Positions 1 through 8,613 of a DNA stretch of 9,837 bases are shown in pieces (within the stretch, counting starts at the first letter, position 1; each line of letters starts with the position of its first letter). Both the position numbers and the translations under genes were made by a program. The notes under the pieces are model-generated. The model worked only from the letters and a program-made list of their open reading frames with translations, did not search any database and had not been told where the DNA came from. The stretch comes from Fidelibacterota bacterium (GTDB lineage Bacteria > Fidelibacterota > BS150m-G59): the NCBI GenBank assembly GCA_016784265.1, contig JADHUZ010000025.1:1-9837 (forward strand). The letters are read 5' to 3'.

Positions 1-1346
1 GCACGGTTATTTCCTGCGATTTGCATGAAACAGAACGGGTTTTTCGGATTAAAATTATGCGCGACAATGCTGAAATTTATCTAATTTTTCAGTGCATTCC
101 GGCGAAGGGAAATGTTTTTTTTGCAACAAAAACTGAGTCTTTTTATTTCAAAAAAAACACTCCAAAAATTAAAATTGATGAATGGAAATCCGCCAGCCAA
201 AATACTTACAGAAAAATGGCGTTCAATCTTGGAGCGAATGTCAAAAATCTTGAAAAACTCACATTTCAAGATTGGGTCAAAAATAATTATTCCATTTTTG
301 CCGGTGCCCTCACTCGCGAAATTGCTCATAGGAGTCAAATCTTTCCGGAAACATCTGAAATATCCGAAAAAAATGCACATTCTACCGGAAAAGTCGTTGC
401 CCAAATTGCCGAAGAATGTCTCCAGCCATCGCCAAATTTCGCACTTGGAAAATTCAATTTGATATTAATGCAACACCGAGAAAATGGCGATATTTGCTCC
501 GATTTAGAGATTGCTTTGCAAGAATTTTCTCAAAATTCCCGTATGCAAAACGTCGAAAAAGAGAAGAATCGCATTTTGCATGCTTTGCAGATAAAAATGC
601 GAAAATTGGAGAGAAAATTGCCAAAGTTGAAAAACCAATTGGAAGAATCACAATCCGCAGACCGCTGGCAACATTTCGGTGATATTCTTCTCGCCAACTC
701 CTCCACCATTCCGAGCGAAACGAAAAATTTCACTTTTGAAGGAGAAATTATCAAATTAGATTCCACCCTCTCCCCCATTAAAAATGCACAGAATTACTAC
801 AATCGCGCGAAAAAATCGAGACGAAGCGGAGCGTTGATTGATAAGCAAATCAACGATACTTTGGCGGAGATGGAAAAAACTCAGAAACTCCACGAGGAAC
901 TTCAAACGCTCCACGAAAAGAAAGAAATTTCAACCTGGATTACGAAGCATAATTTGGAATTGAAGACACAATCTGATGCTAAATTTTCTGAGAGAAAATC
1001 ATACAAACAATTTGAATTTCAAGGATGGAATATTCTAATTGGACGCTCCTCAAAAGACAACGATCATTTGACTCTAAAAATTGCAAAACCCGCTGATCTT
1101 TGGTTGCATGCGCAAGGTGTTGGCGGTTCACATGTAATAATTCAAAATCCGCAGAAAAAAGAAATTCCCAAATCTGTAATCGAATTTGCCGCTCGGCTTG
1201 CCGCAAAAAATAGCCGCGCAAAACATTCTGGAATTGTCCCTGTGATTTACACGTGGAAAAAATATGTAACCAAACCCAGAAAAACACTGCCCGGAATTGT
1301 CCGAGTTGAACGAGAAAAATCTGTTTTTGTAGAGTTGGATAAATAA
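1..1346 (+). CDS. rqcH: NFACT family ribosome quality control protein (RqcH/Rqc2-like), 5' end missing
   Basis: The reading frame is already open at base 3 and has no start there, so the gene begins left of the window; about 447 codons are visible. From family knowledge, NFACT proteins bind stalled 50S-peptidyl-tRNA complexes and recruit Ala-tRNA to add C-terminal alanine tails that mark nascent chains for degradation. Seen in order: the end of the NFACT-N domain (CDLHETERVFRI, where the family usually has D-R or E-R); a probable helix-hairpin-helix segment; a charged coiled coil with the family pattern of leucines and lysines (about bases 540-700) ending in WQHFGDILLAN; a second helical stretch; and a C-terminal NFACT-R (DUF814) domain with PADLWLHAQGVGGSHV, AARLAAKNSRAKHSG and a KPRKTLPGIVRV ending. 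NFACT-R is well conserved, while the usual MGRHSN motif of NFACT-N appears as PAKGN. The gene converges on the minus-strand TPR gene. Family assignment is firm; the symbol and exact function are inferred. Confidence 0.88.
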   Translation, partial: TVISCDLHETERVFRIKIMRDNAEIYLIFQCIPAKGNVFFATKTESFYFKKNTPKIKIDEWKSASQNTYRKMAFNLGANVKNLEKLTFQDWVKNNYSIFAGALTREIAHRSQIFPETSEISEKNAHSTGKVVAQIAEECLQPSPNFALGKFNLILMQHRENGDICSDLEIALQEFSQNSRMQNVEKEKNRILHALQIKMRKLERKLPKLKNQLEESQSADRWQHFGDILLANSSTIPSETKNFTFEGEIIKLDSTLSPIKNAQNYYNRAKKSRRSGALIDKQINDTLAEMEKTQKLHEELQTLHEKKEISTWITKHNLELKTQSDAKFSERKSYKQFEFQGWNILIGRSSKDNDHLTLKIAKPADLWLHAQGVGGSHVIIQNPQKKEIPKSVIEFAARLAAKNSRAKHSGIVPVIYTWKKYVTKPRKTLPGIVRVEREKSVFVELDK

Positions 1347-1369
1347 AGTTTTGGTTGTGAAACCAAACT
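1347..1369 (-). terminator. Probable terminator of the minus-strand operon, between convergent genes
   Basis: On the minus strand, 20 bases beyond the stop of the TPR gene, AGTTTGGTT and AACCAAAACT form a nine-pair stem with one bulged base and a TCAC loop, followed by the T-rich tail TTATTTAT. This fits a modest intrinsic terminator for the operon. On the plus strand the same hairpin starts directly after the NFACT stop codon but is followed by CTATAAACTC, with no U tract, so it would be a weak terminator in that direction. An overlapping alternative pairing (1330-1338 with 1363-1372) reaches into the end of the NFACT gene. Confidence 0.5.
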
Positions 1370-1389
1370 CTATAAACTCACTGAACCCG

Positions 1390-4300
1390 TTAAATCTTCC
1401 CTTCCAGCCGCAATTCGTCAATACGCTTTTGAGCATGTCTGCCGTAATTACTCGATAATCCGCGTTCTGTAATAATCCGCTGATACATTAACGCCGCTTG
1501 ATTGAAATCTCCCAATTTTTCATACGCCTGCCCCGCTTTCCAAAGCGCAGAAACAGACCAGTCCAATTTTGTATTTCTGTGCAGATAGGGAATTTTCAGA
1601 TATTGCGCAATGGACTCGAGAAACTCACCTTTTTCAAAATACGCTTCCGCAATGTAAAATTGTATCTCCGCTCTCTCTTCTGTATTAGCATTTTCTGCGA
1701 TATTTTCCAATTGCGAAATTGCGCGATCATATTCTTTCAGCACAATATACATCGAACCGATTTGAATCGAAATGCTGATTTTATCTTTTGCGTCTGGATT
1801 CTTTTGGAGATATGCTTTCGCCGATGAAATTGCGGCATCAATCAATCCAACTTCCTGATACAATTGAATCAAATTTTTCAACGCAGTCGTTTGAATTGTT
1901 TCGTTTGCATTACCGATCGCATTTTTATATGCGTTAATCGCCAAATCCAAATTTTCCAGCCGATGATATAGCGAACCCAATAAAAGCCAAGTTTCATCGA
2001 TTACATCCGTATTGTTGGGCAGTGACGGGACGCGAACTAACATGCTAATAGCCTCGTCAAAACGCTCTGCTGTGAGATATATTTCCCCCAAATGAAAACA
2101 TGCAAACGCCGATTGATCAGATCGAGGATAACTATCGAGAAATTTTTTCATCGTCATTTCTGCATCGTCATAAAGTTCGTTTTCCAATTCGTACCGAATC
2201 TTTTCAACATAGTATTCTTCGCTTTTTTTTGTCTTTCCGAATTTTTCCCCAAAAGAAACAAACCAATCTTTTGCCTTTTTCATTTTCCCCTGACGAATAC
2301 TATTCACGATCCTTCCCCAAAATGCTGTTTCTTTTTCTTCTTCATTTTGAGTCATTTCTTCAATTTCTCCAAAAACGGCATCGCTTTTTTCATAATCTCC
2401 CAAATCGCGATAAAACTTCGCCAGCTGATTCAAAATCAGAGATTGCTCCAAGTCCATCCAAAGTGTCCGGTTGGACTCGATAAGATCAATCTTGGATTCG
2501 AGAGTCGCATATTCATTCGGCAATTGAATCCAAAATTCGATTGCGCTTTTCAGATCAGAATCCGCTACAACGCCGGTAATATATGGCATAAGTTTTGCTT
2601 TCGTCTGCATCCACTTTTCCTGATGCAAGAAAGCATTAGCCGAAATTAGATCAATTTCCGGATGCAAATCAAACGCAACTTCTCCGAATAATTTCTGCTG
2701 CAACGATTTTTCTCGATTGTCTAAAACATCACAAATCTCCGTCCAATTTTCAGAACTGAGGATTTTTTTATCCAGTAACACATTCATCGAATCGTTATAT
2801 TCGGAATATTGTGCGATTTTTTCAAAATTTGCAATTTCATGGACTTTCTGCCATTCGCCATTTTCTGCGGCAATTTTTGCGCTTTCGTAAATTGCTCTGC
2901 TCCGAAAATTACCACGTGGATTTTCATTCAAATATCTTGCAAACGAAAGAAATGCCTCGTCTCTTTTTCCTGTTTTGAGTTGAGCCAATCCACGCTCGAA
3001 AGAAAATTTAGATTGATTCTGTGCGCTCGTCGAATCTGTCAAATCCAAAATGGTTTGCCACTGTTCGCTTTTTTGTGTAAAATCCAGCGCTTTTTGCAAG
3101 ATTTCACTGTCAGTCTGCGAATCCAGTTCGTCAAAAAACATAACCGGCTGATTCTGAAATCGATTCCAATCCAAAATTGCAGAAATCGCCGCTTGATTCA
3201 AGCCATTTTGTTTCATTTTTTGAATAATATTTTCGCCGCGCTGAAAGGCTTTTTCTGCATTTTCTGCATCATTCAAATACAGAAATTTATCCCATAATCG
3301 CCGTTCGAGCTGAGCGAGCAATTCATACGCAATTGTCAAAACGCTATCGACAGGTTCCGTTTCGAGCAAAGATTGAATTAATTCCCGAGTGCGCGGATAA
3401 TCTTTCAGATCGTAAAAATGAATCCGTGCAAGCGAAAGTGTCAATTCCATCGGATTTTCATCTGTCACCATTTGTCCGACAAGTTCGGTTAAATTGCCAA
3501 ATCCCGTTCGCTCCGAGACAAGGAAATGCTCCTCGATTAGACGAATTTTATATTCCGCACGATGCAAAAATGGCGATTCGCGCATCTCTTCGGTCAGTTT
3601 TTTATACAAACCAAACGCATTTTGATATTCGCCCAATTCAAAATAACACTCAGCCATTTTGAACATGGATTCATCTGAGAAACACGGTTCTGAAACTGCC
3701 ATCTCATATTCGATCAATGCCGAATCATAGCGATTTTTCACATTTCGAAAAATTTCTGCCAATTGAAAATGCAATTGTGCCTTTTGCTTGCTATCCAAAT
3801 TTTCCGGTGCGGTTTGTATCGCTCGACGAAACATTTTAATCAGTAAAACAAAATCATCGTCATAAGATGCGTTTTCCGAATAAAACTGAATCACCGCCTG
3901 CAAAAGTGAAAAATCCTGCTCCGATGCTAATATTTTTTCGAAATACTTTTTCGGCGATTCGTTGAAAAGAGTTTGCACATAACCCGCTTTCAGATTGATA
4001 ATCAAATCGTCCTGCGTTTCGAGATATTTTTTATATTGCTCAAAAGCGGCGGCAATGTCGCCCATTGCGACAAAAACATCACCAATTCCAATCATCGCTT
4101 TGGATTGAATTTGCTGGACGTCGGTCAATTTATGTGCATCGGCGTAGGAATCCATTGCAGCGGAAAAATCCCATTCTCTGTACTGAATTTCCCCGATTGC
4201 ATTGTGAGTTTTGGCTAAAAGTTCGGCATCGTTTGAACGCACGAGAACTTCCTCAAACGCCTTGGAGGCACTTATGTCGTTTTCCATATCGACAAATAAC

Positions 4301-4938
4301 AATCCCAGCCGAAACTGAACAGCGGCGATCGTTTCGTCATCTGAAAGCAACGGCAATAAATTTGTGTAAATTCGGTTTGCTTTCTCGTGGAACCCGGAAA
4401 GATAATGTATATTCGCCTGTTGCATCTCGGCACGAACTTTGATAGAATCGGAGATTTCAGAGTGGATTAACTCATTCAAAACGGAAGTTGCTTTTTCAAA
4501 TTTGTGCAAATCTGTAAAAATCTGCGATGCTCGAAAATATGCCGCCGTCGTGTGTACATTTTCCGGATAAAAAACCGGATATCGCCGATAATGTTCAGCC
4601 GCCATTTCTACTTCAGAAATTTTTTCCAAACAAATGCCAACCCGAAACAGCGCATCCGCGCCACTCAAAGTGCCAGGATAACGAATGTCCACTTCCTGAA
4701 ACGCTTTCCGCGCAAGATCAAATTGATCCATCCTGAAATAAGAATCGCCCTTCATCATCAGTATTTCCGGCAATCTATCCGAATTCGGATAGAGTTGTGC
4801 ATAACGGTCTAATTGTGTTATTGCCAATTCGTACAATTGATCCTCGTATAATTGGCGAGCATATTGAAGTAATTCAGACTCGTAACGAGACTGACTAAAT
4901 AATGTAATGGACAGAAATAAAATGAGTGCTTTTTTCAT
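1390..4938 (-). CDS. Large exported tetratricopeptide-repeat protein (1182 aa)
   Basis: The product starts MKKALILFLSITLFSQS, a short basic start plus hydrophobic stretch that reads as a Sec signal peptide, so it probably acts in the periplasm or at the envelope. The rest is almost entirely helical TPR-type repeats. Clear examples are near residues 24-51 (ending QLYPNS), 58-88 (RYPGT), 424-450, and a run of about seven repeats from about residue 909 to the end, such as AEAYFEKGEFLESIAQY and AGQAYEKLGDFNQAALMYQRI. The family usually provides protein-binding scaffolds; no enzymatic domain, LPXTG or T9SS tail is visible. The N-terminal repeats, with the spacing A..Y...QY.LAI.....Y...YP.S, resemble BamD/YbgF-type TPRs of outer-membrane assembly proteins, but the length is far greater and orthology is not claimed. 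The ATG is supported by GAGGT six bases upstream. That ribosome binding site overlaps the stop codon of pcrA, so the two genes are probably translationally coupled. The partner is unknown. Confidence 0.85.
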   Translation of the reverse strand: MKKALILFLSITLFSQSRYESELLQYARQLYEDQLYELAITQLDRYAQLYPNSDRLPEILMMKGDSYFRMDQFDLARKAFQEVDIRYPGTLSGADALFRVGICLEKISEVEMAAEHYRRYPVFYPENVHTTAAYFRASQIFTDLHKFEKATSVLNELIHSEISDSIKVRAEMQQANIHYLSGFHEKANRIYTNLLPLLSDDETIAAVQFRLGLLFVDMENDISASKAFEEVLVRSNDAELLAKTHNAIGEIQYREWDFSAAMDSYADAHKLTDVQQIQSKAMIGIGDVFVAMGDIAAAFEQYKKYLETQDDLIINLKAGYVQTLFNESPKKYFEKILASEQDFSLLQAVIQFYSENASYDDDFVLLIKMFRRAIQTAPENLDSKQKAQLHFQLAEIFRNVKNRYDSALIEYEMAVSEPCFSDESMFKMAECYFELGEYQNAFGLYKKLTEEMRESPFLHRAEYKIRLIEEHFLVSERTGFGNLTELVGQMVTDENPMELTLSLARIHFYDLKDYPRTRELIQSLLETEPVDSVLTIAYELLAQLERRLWDKFLYLNDAENAEKAFQRGENIIQKMKQNGLNQAAISAILDWNRFQNQPVMFFDELDSQTDSEILQKALDFTQKSEQWQTILDLTDSTSAQNQSKFSFERGLAQLKTGKRDEAFLSFARYLNENPRGNFRSRAIYESAKIAAENGEWQKVHEIANFEKIAQYSEYNDSMNVLLDKKILSSENWTEICDVLDNREKSLQQKLFGEVAFDLHPEIDLISANAFLHQEKWMQTKAKLMPYITGVVADSDLKSAIEFWIQLPNEYATLESKIDLIESNRTLWMDLEQSLILNQLAKFYRDLGDYEKSDAVFGEIEEMTQNEEEKETAFWGRIVNSIRQGKMKKAKDWFVSFGEKFGKTKKSEEYYVEKIRYELENELYDDAEMTMKKFLDSYPRSDQSAFACFHLGEIYLTAERFDEAISMLVRVPSLPNNTDVIDETWLLLGSLYHRLENLDLAINAYKNAIGNANETIQTTALKNLIQLYQEVGLIDAAISSAKAYLQKNPDAKDKISISIQIGSMYIVLKEYDRAISQLENIAENANTEERAEIQFYIAEAYFEKGEFLESIAQYLKIPYLHRNTKLDWSVSALWKAGQAYEKLGDFNQAALMYQRIITERGLSSNYGRHAQKRIDELRLEGKI

Positions 4939-4946
4939 TTTTTACC

Positions 4947-7136
4947 TCAAACTGGTGTTAGATTGGCATACTTTGCGATCAACTTTTTACGGATATTTCC
5001 GTGAAATATGATGGAAATTTTTGCCGAATCACCATTCCCTTCAACAGAAACAATTTTCCCTTTGCCAAACGTTCGATGTTGAACAAATTGACCAATTTTC
5101 CACTCACTGCCAATCGAGCGTTCTTCAAATGTTGAACTGTGTGAATGCGAGTTCTTTACCTCTTTGCAATATGTTGTTTTTACTTTTTCTTTGATTTTTG
5201 AATAATTCATTGCTGTCACATTTTCCGGCAGTTCAGACAAAAATCTCGACGGAGTCGTGTAGTAAACACCGTCATAACTGTAACGTTTCATTGCATAGGT
5301 CAGGAATAATTCCTGCCGAGCACGCGTCATGCCAACATAGAATAACCGCCGTTCCTCATCGAGCGACTCTTGTTTTTCAATACTTTGGATGTGTGGCAAA
5401 AGTCCATCTTCTACCCCGGCGATAAACACAACAGGAAATTCCAGTCCTTTCGCACTATGGAGTGTCATCAAAGTAATTTGATTGCCATGATCGTTCCACT
5501 GATCTATATCTGTGTATAACGAAACTTCCTCGATAAATTGCGCAATTTGTTTGCTTTCGGAGGTTTGGCAAAATTCTGTGATGCCGTTTAACAATTCGTG
5601 GATGTTTTCCAGTTGATTCGCCGCGAGTTCAGTTCCATTATTCTGCAAATATTTTAGCAAACCCGTTTCTTCCAGATAAATTTGCGCAAACTCGTCTCCG
5701 TTCAAACGAGTGGATAAATCAACAAATTTTGTAATCAGCGTATAAAACGCATCCACTTTCTTTTTGGTTACCAAGCCAATTCCGACATCTTCCGTATTTC
5801 CGAGTGCCTCAAAAATAGAAATCCCATGCTTTTCTGCGTAGGATTCAATTCGATCCTGCGTCGTTCTTCCGATTCCACGCGGCGGCACATTGATAATCCG
5901 TTTGATGCTGATATTGTCTTTCGGATTGACGGCAAATTTCAGATATGCCATGACATCTTTTATTTCTTTTCGGTCGTAAAAACGAATCCCGCCGACGATT
6001 GTGTATGGGATACCAATTCTGCGTAGCCCTTCTTCGAGAATTCTGCTTTGTGCGTTGGTGCGATACAAAATGGCAAAATCGGAAAATTTCCGTTTTTGTT
6101 TGAAGATATTCTCCTGCAAAATCCGCACAATTTCATCCGATTCAATTCGATCGCCATCGCATTGGACAACTTGAATTGGTTCGCCAATTTCGCCATCTGT
6201 CCAAAGCGATTTTTCGGCGCGATTTTGATTATTCAAAATTATTGTATTTGCACCGGTTAAAATATTTTTTGTGCTGCGGTAATTCTGCTCAAGTTTGAAA
6301 ATTTTCGCATCTGGAAAATGCTCCTTAAATTGCAAAATATTCGCGATATCAGCACCACGCCAGCCGTAAATAGATTGATCGTCATCACCGACAACCGCAA
6401 GTTTTCTATGCTTTTTTGCCAAAGATTCGACAAACCGAAATTGAGCCATATTCGTATCTTGATATTCATCAACTAGAACATATTGAAAGCGTTTTTGATA
6501 TTTTACCAAAACTTCCGGATGACTCTCAAATATTTTCAGCGGATATATCAATAAATCGTTAAAATCCATTGCATTTGCGATTTTTAACTCCTTTTGATAT
6601 TCTCCATACAAATTCAAATACGTTCGCTCCAGCGGATATTTCGGATTTTCTTGAACGTCCTCCGGTAGCAACATTTTCTGCTTTGACTTTTCGATAAAAG
6701 ACCGAAACTGGCGCGGATGAATTTCCTTCTCTGAAATACCGAAACGTTTCATGATTTTCTTGATTAGGTTCACTTGATCGGCATCGTCATAAATTGAATA
6801 CATTTGTTGAAAACCGAGTTTTTCGGCATCGGCACGCAAAATCCGTGCGCAAATGGAATGAAATGTTCCGATATTCAGAAATTTTGAGGAATGTCCGATC
6901 ATTTTTTCCAACCGCTGTTTCATCTCATTCGCCGCTTTGTTGGTAAAAGTTACCGCAAGAATATGGTGCGGCGGACAGATTTTATGTTGAATCAAAAACG
7001 CTATTTTATTGGTTAACACACGAGTTTTACCGCTACCGGCACCGGCAAAAATCAACTGCGGAGACTCGTTATATTCCACCGCTGTTTTTTGCGCAACGTT
7101 CAATTTATCTTCTAAAATTTTGTTGAAACTATCCAT
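4947..7136 (-). CDS. pcrA: ATP-dependent DNA helicase PcrA/UvrD (superfamily 1A, 3'-5')
   Basis: A full-length SF1A helicase of 729 residues, the normal size for PcrA/UvrD. The family unwinds DNA 3'-5' in nucleotide excision and mismatch repair, removes RecA filaments and handles replication conflicts. All signature motifs are present: Q-motif region LNVAQKTAV (12-20), Walker A AGAGSGKT (31-38), motif Ia TFTNKAANEM (63-72), Walker B VDEYQDT (222-228), motif III GDDDQSIYGWRGA (250-262), motif IV QNYRS (284-288), motif V TLMTLHSAKGLEF (555-567) and motif VI EERRLFYVGMTRA (594-606). The last 50 residues (GQFVQHRTFGKGKIVSVEG onward) are the C-terminal Tudor-like domain that in PcrA/UvrD contacts RNA polymerase, separated from the core by a polar linker at about 640-678. 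The ATG overlaps the mltG stop by one base (TAATG), with AGGA just upstream, indicating translational coupling. No key residue is missing. Confidence 0.96.
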   Translation of the reverse strand: MDSFNKILEDKLNVAQKTAVEYNESPQLIFAGAGSGKTRVLTNKIAFLIQHKICPPHHILAVTFTNKAANEMKQRLEKMIGHSSKFLNIGTFHSICARILRADAEKLGFQQMYSIYDDADQVNLIKKIMKRFGISEKEIHPRQFRSFIEKSKQKMLLPEDVQENPKYPLERTYLNLYGEYQKELKIANAMDFNDLLIYPLKIFESHPEVLVKYQKRFQYVLVDEYQDTNMAQFRFVESLAKKHRKLAVVGDDDQSIYGWRGADIANILQFKEHFPDAKIFKLEQNYRSTKNILTGANTIILNNQNRAEKSLWTDGEIGEPIQVVQCDGDRIESDEIVRILQENIFKQKRKFSDFAILYRTNAQSRILEEGLRRIGIPYTIVGGIRFYDRKEIKDVMAYLKFAVNPKDNISIKRIINVPPRGIGRTTQDRIESYAEKHGISIFEALGNTEDVGIGLVTKKKVDAFYTLITKFVDLSTRLNGDEFAQIYLEETGLLKYLQNNGTELAANQLENIHELLNGITEFCQTSESKQIAQFIEEVSLYTDIDQWNDHGNQITLMTLHSAKGLEFPVVFIAGVEDGLLPHIQSIEKQESLDEERRLFYVGMTRARQELFLTYAMKRYSYDGVYYTTPSRFLSELPENVTAMNYSKIKEKVKTTYCKEVKNSHSHSSTFEERSIGSEWKIGQFVQHRTFGKGKIVSVEGNGDSAKISIIFHGNIRKKLIAKYANLTPV

Positions 7137-8119
7137 TATTTCCTAAATTTTCTCTTTGCGCGATTATGCGCTCTAAATGTTTTATTAAATTGATGATATC
7201 CATCGCCCTTTGCCACAAAATACAGATATTCCGTAGTATCGGGAAAAGCGACTGCCCGAATTGCCTCTAAACCAGGATTGTTAATTGGTCCCGGTGGCAA
7301 ACCGGAATATTTGTAGGTGTTATACGGAGATTCAATCTCCAAATGCTTGTTGTAAAGCCTTCGCGGCGGACCCGGCAGAATATACTGAATTGTAGGATCT
7401 GCTTGGAGTTTCATCCCCTTTTTTATTCGATTTTGATAAACGGAAGAAATGGCGCGGCATTCTTCATCAAAAATCACCTCTCCCTGAACAATCGAAGCAA
7501 GCGTGATGCCTTCATAAAATGAGAAACCCTGCTTCGCGATTCCTTCACGAATTTTGGGCGTTATTTGCTCATCGAATCGTTTTATCATAGTGCGCACGAT
7601 TTTTTCGGGCGATACATTTTTCGAAAAAGCATAGGTATCAGGAAAAAGAAAACCGATGACAGTTTTCTGGCCTTCTGTATTTATATCAAACAATTCCGCA
7701 CTTGTTTTTTCCAGAAATTCTGCTGATTCGATGCCGAAAGTTGCTTCGATTTTATCTGCAATCTGCTCCAAATTCCAACCTTCCGGAATTGTTACATCTA
7801 TCAATTTTTCCTCACCATTTTGCAAATATTTGATAATCGAATAATACCTCCAAGTTCCATCTATCTCAAATGTCCCCGAGCGAAGATTATTCTGAGCACC
7901 AAGTAAATGTACCGCAAACAAAAATGACTTTTTTGATTGAATCACACGCTTCTCGTTCAATTGTGAAGCGACAAAATTCCACGCGCTTCCAGGCGGAATG
8001 TCCAATTCCACCCTGTCATCTAATTTGCCCTTTTCTGCCAGGACGAAAACAAAACTGACGCAGAATAAAATCACAACCGTAGCCAGCAGAATCAAGATAT
8101 TTTTCCACAAACGTCTCAT
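7136..8119 (-). CDS. mltG: Endolytic murein transglycosylase MltG (YceG-like)
   Basis: MltG is an inner-membrane lytic transglycosylase that cuts nascent peptidoglycan glycan strands and helps end their polymerisation. The 327-residue product is close to the usual length of about 340. Seen: a short cytoplasmic start, one transmembrane helix (about residues 5-28), a LysM-like region (about 37-85), GFLFPDTY (156-163), the catalytic stretch ASIVQGEV with Glu214 at the position of the essential glutamate, NRIKKGMKLQADPTIQY (230-246), and the late signature SPYNTYKYSGLPPGPINNPG with YLYFVAKGDGYHQF near the end. The glutamate two residues before the catalytic one in E. coli (ASIVEKET) is glutamine here. 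I chose the ATG at 8119 because AAGG sits six bases upstream; an in-frame TTG at 8125 directly abuts that AAGG and cannot use it. The stop overlaps the pcrA start, and the four-helix gene lies 24 bases upstream. Confidence 0.95.
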   Translation of the reverse strand: MRRLWKNILILLATVVILFCVSFVFVLAEKGKLDDRVELDIPPGSAWNFVASQLNEKRVIQSKKSFLFAVHLLGAQNNLRSGTFEIDGTWRYYSIIKYLQNGEEKLIDVTIPEGWNLEQIADKIEATFGIESAEFLEKTSAELFDINTEGQKTVIGFLFPDTYAFSKNVSPEKIVRTMIKRFDEQITPKIREGIAKQGFSFYEGITLASIVQGEVIFDEECRAISSVYQNRIKKGMKLQADPTIQYILPGPPRRLYNKHLEIESPYNTYKYSGLPPGPINNPGLEAIRAVAFPDTTEYLYFVAKGDGYHQFNKTFRAHNRAKRKFRK

Positions 8120-8143
8120 GAACAACCTTCTAAAATTGCGCTC

Positions 8144-8548
8144 TCATGCAGTTTTTTTCAGATACAGCAAGCATTCGAGCATCAAAAGAAACATGATTAA
8201 ATCCAAAACGCCGAACAGCGCCACAAAAATAATATGCGGCATATTTCCAGTGGCATAATAGAAAAATGCAATTGCGCAATAAGCCAGTTTGTAAAGAGTT
8301 CCAATTGCGATTAGATCCGCATTTTTGTACAAATCGCCCTTGTAAATAAAATAATACGCAATCCCGATGACAAACAAAAATGCGCCAATCAGCGAAATGT
8401 ATCCAGTAAATTCCGGTAATTTTTCACCAATTTTAAGCAAATCAAACGCTTGATTAAAAAAGAATATGAAAATCACTCCGAGCACAAGATCGTAAATGGC
8501 GGAAAATAAAAACAATCCGCGATAATATTTTTCTCTTTTCTGTTCCAT
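8144..8548 (-). CDS. Uncharacterised four-helix integral membrane protein (134 aa)
   Basis: I do not recognise this protein beyond its architecture. It starts with a short charged segment, MEQKREKYYRG, followed by four predicted membrane helices at about 11-32, 48-68, 77-98 and 104-126, and ends in LKKTA. Polar or charged residues lie in or near helices (Asp20 in helix 1, Tyr65-Tyr66 in helix 2, Lys87 in helix 3, Asp116 in helix 4). The size and topology are reminiscent of small DoxX-like or DUF4345-like proteins, but I see no diagnostic motif and claim no homology. The start is set by a strong GGAGGT five bases before ATG 8548; a longer frame from 8611 would add 21 residues but would ignore that site and overlap the likely promoter. 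It is the first gene of the run leading into mltG, so an envelope role is possible but only inferred. Confidence 0.75.
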   Translation of the reverse strand: MEQKREKYYRGLFLFSAIYDLVLGVIFIFFFNQAFDLLKIGEKLPEFTGYISLIGAFLFVIGIAYYFIYKGDLYKNADLIAIGTLYKLAYCAIAFFYYATGNMPHIIFVALFGVLDLIMFLLMLECLLYLKKTA

Positions 8549-8581
8549 TTTTACCTCCAGTTTCGTCGAATAATTGAGCAG

Positions 8582-8613
8582 TAAAGTTATGAAGAAATTG
8601 AGAATTCTCAAAA
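8582..8613 (-). promoter_or_regulatory. Candidate promoter of the four-helix/mltG/pcrA/TPR operon
   Basis: On the minus strand TTTTG (8613-8609) is followed after 19 bases by TAACTTTA (8589-8582). That matches seven of the eight TAnnTTTG positions of the -7 element used by the Bacteroidota housekeeping sigma factor, at the usual spacing from a -33 TTTG. The same bases also give a sigma70-like pair, TTGAGA (five of six to TTGACA), 16 bases, then TAACTT (weak). Either reading puts the transcript start near 8575-8579 and leaves a leader of about 30 bases carrying the GGAGGT site of the four-helix gene. Read by eye; the sigma preference of this organism is unknown. Confidence 0.42.

Noticed and set aside
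2223..2230. Run of eight A on the coding strand of the TPR gene, possible frameshift or slippage site
   Set aside because: The TPR pattern continues in the same frame on both sides and the run encodes Lys codons normal for this composition, so there is no sign of a break or of programmed slippage.
2092..2649. Open frame of 185 codons on the plus strand inside the TPR gene
   Set aside because: It is antisense to a convincing TPR protein, rich in Phe, Ile, Arg and Cys as expected for the reverse of AT-rich coding DNA, has no ribosome binding site and resembles no family. Other long plus-strand frames between 1498 and 4812 are rejected for the same reason.
8120..8125. Upstream TTG start that would extend MltG by two residues
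   Set aside because: The AAGG ribosome binding site directly abuts the TTG, leaving no spacer, but is correctly placed for the ATG at 8119.
8549..8611. 21-residue N-terminal extension of the four-helix protein from an ATG at 8611
   Set aside because: It would overlap the palindrome and candidate promoter and bypass the strong GGAGGT site in front of ATG 8548.
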